A stretch of DNA of 64,000 nucleotides from assembly GCA_013397455.1 (NCBI GenBank), contig VYZB01000171.1:1030958-1094957 (forward strand). Reading direction: 5' to 3'. The translations under genes and the position numbers were made by a program. Below the pieces are notes generated by a model that saw only the letters and a list, made by a program, of their open reading frames with translations, was not told the DNA's origin and did no database searches. Shown in pieces: positions 63,785 through 64,000 of the stretch. Source of the DNA: Crotophaga sulcirostris (lineage: Eukaryota > Chordata > Aves > Cuculiformes > Crotophagidae). Numbering within the stretch: position 1 is the first letter of the stretch; each line of letters starts with the position of its first letter.

Positions 63785-64000
63785 CAAAATCATCTTGAAT
63801 ACTGCGTGCAGTTCTGGGCCCCTCAGTTCGGGAAAGATGCCAGGATACTGGAGAATGTCCAGAGGAGAGCAACGAAGATGGTGAAAGGGCTGGAACACAA
63901 ACCCTACGAGGAGCGACTGAGGGAGCTGGGGCTGTTTAGTCTGGAGAAGAGGAGGCTCAGGGGAGACCTTATTGCTCTCTACAACTACCTAAAAGGAGGT
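63785..64000 (+). mobile_element. CR1 LINE 3' region, sense strand, cut by window end
   Basis: The best-preserved CR1 copy here. From about 63785 it reads cttgaatactgcgtgcagtt, ctgggcccctcagttcggga, gaatgtccagaggagagcaa, cgaagatggtgaaagggctg, gaacacaaaccctacgagga, gcgactgagggagctggggc, tgtttagtctggagaagagg, aggctcaggggagaccttat, tgctctctacaactacctaa and aaggaggt, nearly identical to the avian CR1 consensus. This part lies between the end of ORF2 and the 3' tail, about 500 bases before the element's end, so the rest should continue beyond 64000. High similarity to consensus suggests a comparatively young insertion. Whether the 5' end is truncated at 63785 or the body decays before it cannot be settled by eye, but truncation is usual. 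Confidence 0.96.

Noticed and set aside
1..64000. tRNA, rRNA or snRNA genes
   Set aside because: No tRNA A/B box pair with a cloverleaf, rRNA core or U-snRNA signature was noticed on either strand by eye. tRNAscan-SE and Infernal would be decisive.

Overview
This window reads as non-coding nuclear DNA from a bird. The argument is the repeat content. Nine fragments of the CR1 (chicken repeat 1) non-LTR retrotransposon are recognisable. Several end in the typical avian CR1 3' end (ggtcccttccaaccc followed by short copies of attctgtgatt, or on the other strand the leading tagaatcatagaatc). Otherwise repeat density is low, no Alu/B1/L1-type mammalian repeats were recognised, and the sequence is AT-rich with few CpGs. 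CR1 also occurs in crocodilians and turtles, so 'bird' is strong inference, not proof. No species, chromosome or neighbouring gene could be recognised.

Layout. 1-7 kb: unique AT-rich DNA with two small inverted repeats. About 7.0-7.3 kb: an old plus-strand CR1 body fragment. 7.3-23.7 kb: unique DNA with small duplications and hairpins. 23.75-23.90 kb: a plus-strand CR1 3' tail. 29.07-30.13 kb: the longest CR1 piece, minus strand, holding a broken ORF2 from the linker downstream of the endonuclease to the first catalytic block of the reverse transcriptase. 34.33-34.64 kb: a second minus-strand CR1 piece carrying later reverse transcriptase blocks, with the active-site FADD box damaged. 35.63-35.86 kb, 44.60-44.80 kb, 53.43-53.71 kb and 57.11-57.52 kb: further minus-strand CR1 3' regions. 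63.79-64.00 kb: the best-preserved copy, plus strand, cut by the window edge. A possible very old CR1 tail (about 36.65 kb) and a possible MIR-like SINE trace (about 48.95 kb) are less certain.

No protein-coding gene, exon set, rRNA, tRNA or CRISPR array could be supported. The longest ATG-started open frames are about 60-123 codons. That is what chance gives in AT-rich DNA, and none matched a protein family I know except those inside CR1. Exons of known genes could still hide here as short segments that cannot be recognised by eye, so the window could be intergenic or lie within a large intron.

I did not find a new biological system. The items most worth a second look are a G-quadruplex-type motif beside a purine tract (55264-55317), a 16-bp stem hairpin with an alternative pairing (53192-53263), a 34-nt hairpin fully pairable on the minus strand (5643-5676), an exact 20-bp palindrome (26381-26400), an exact 18-bp palindrome (43686-43703), and a few AT-rich stretches that look like candidate conserved non-coding elements.
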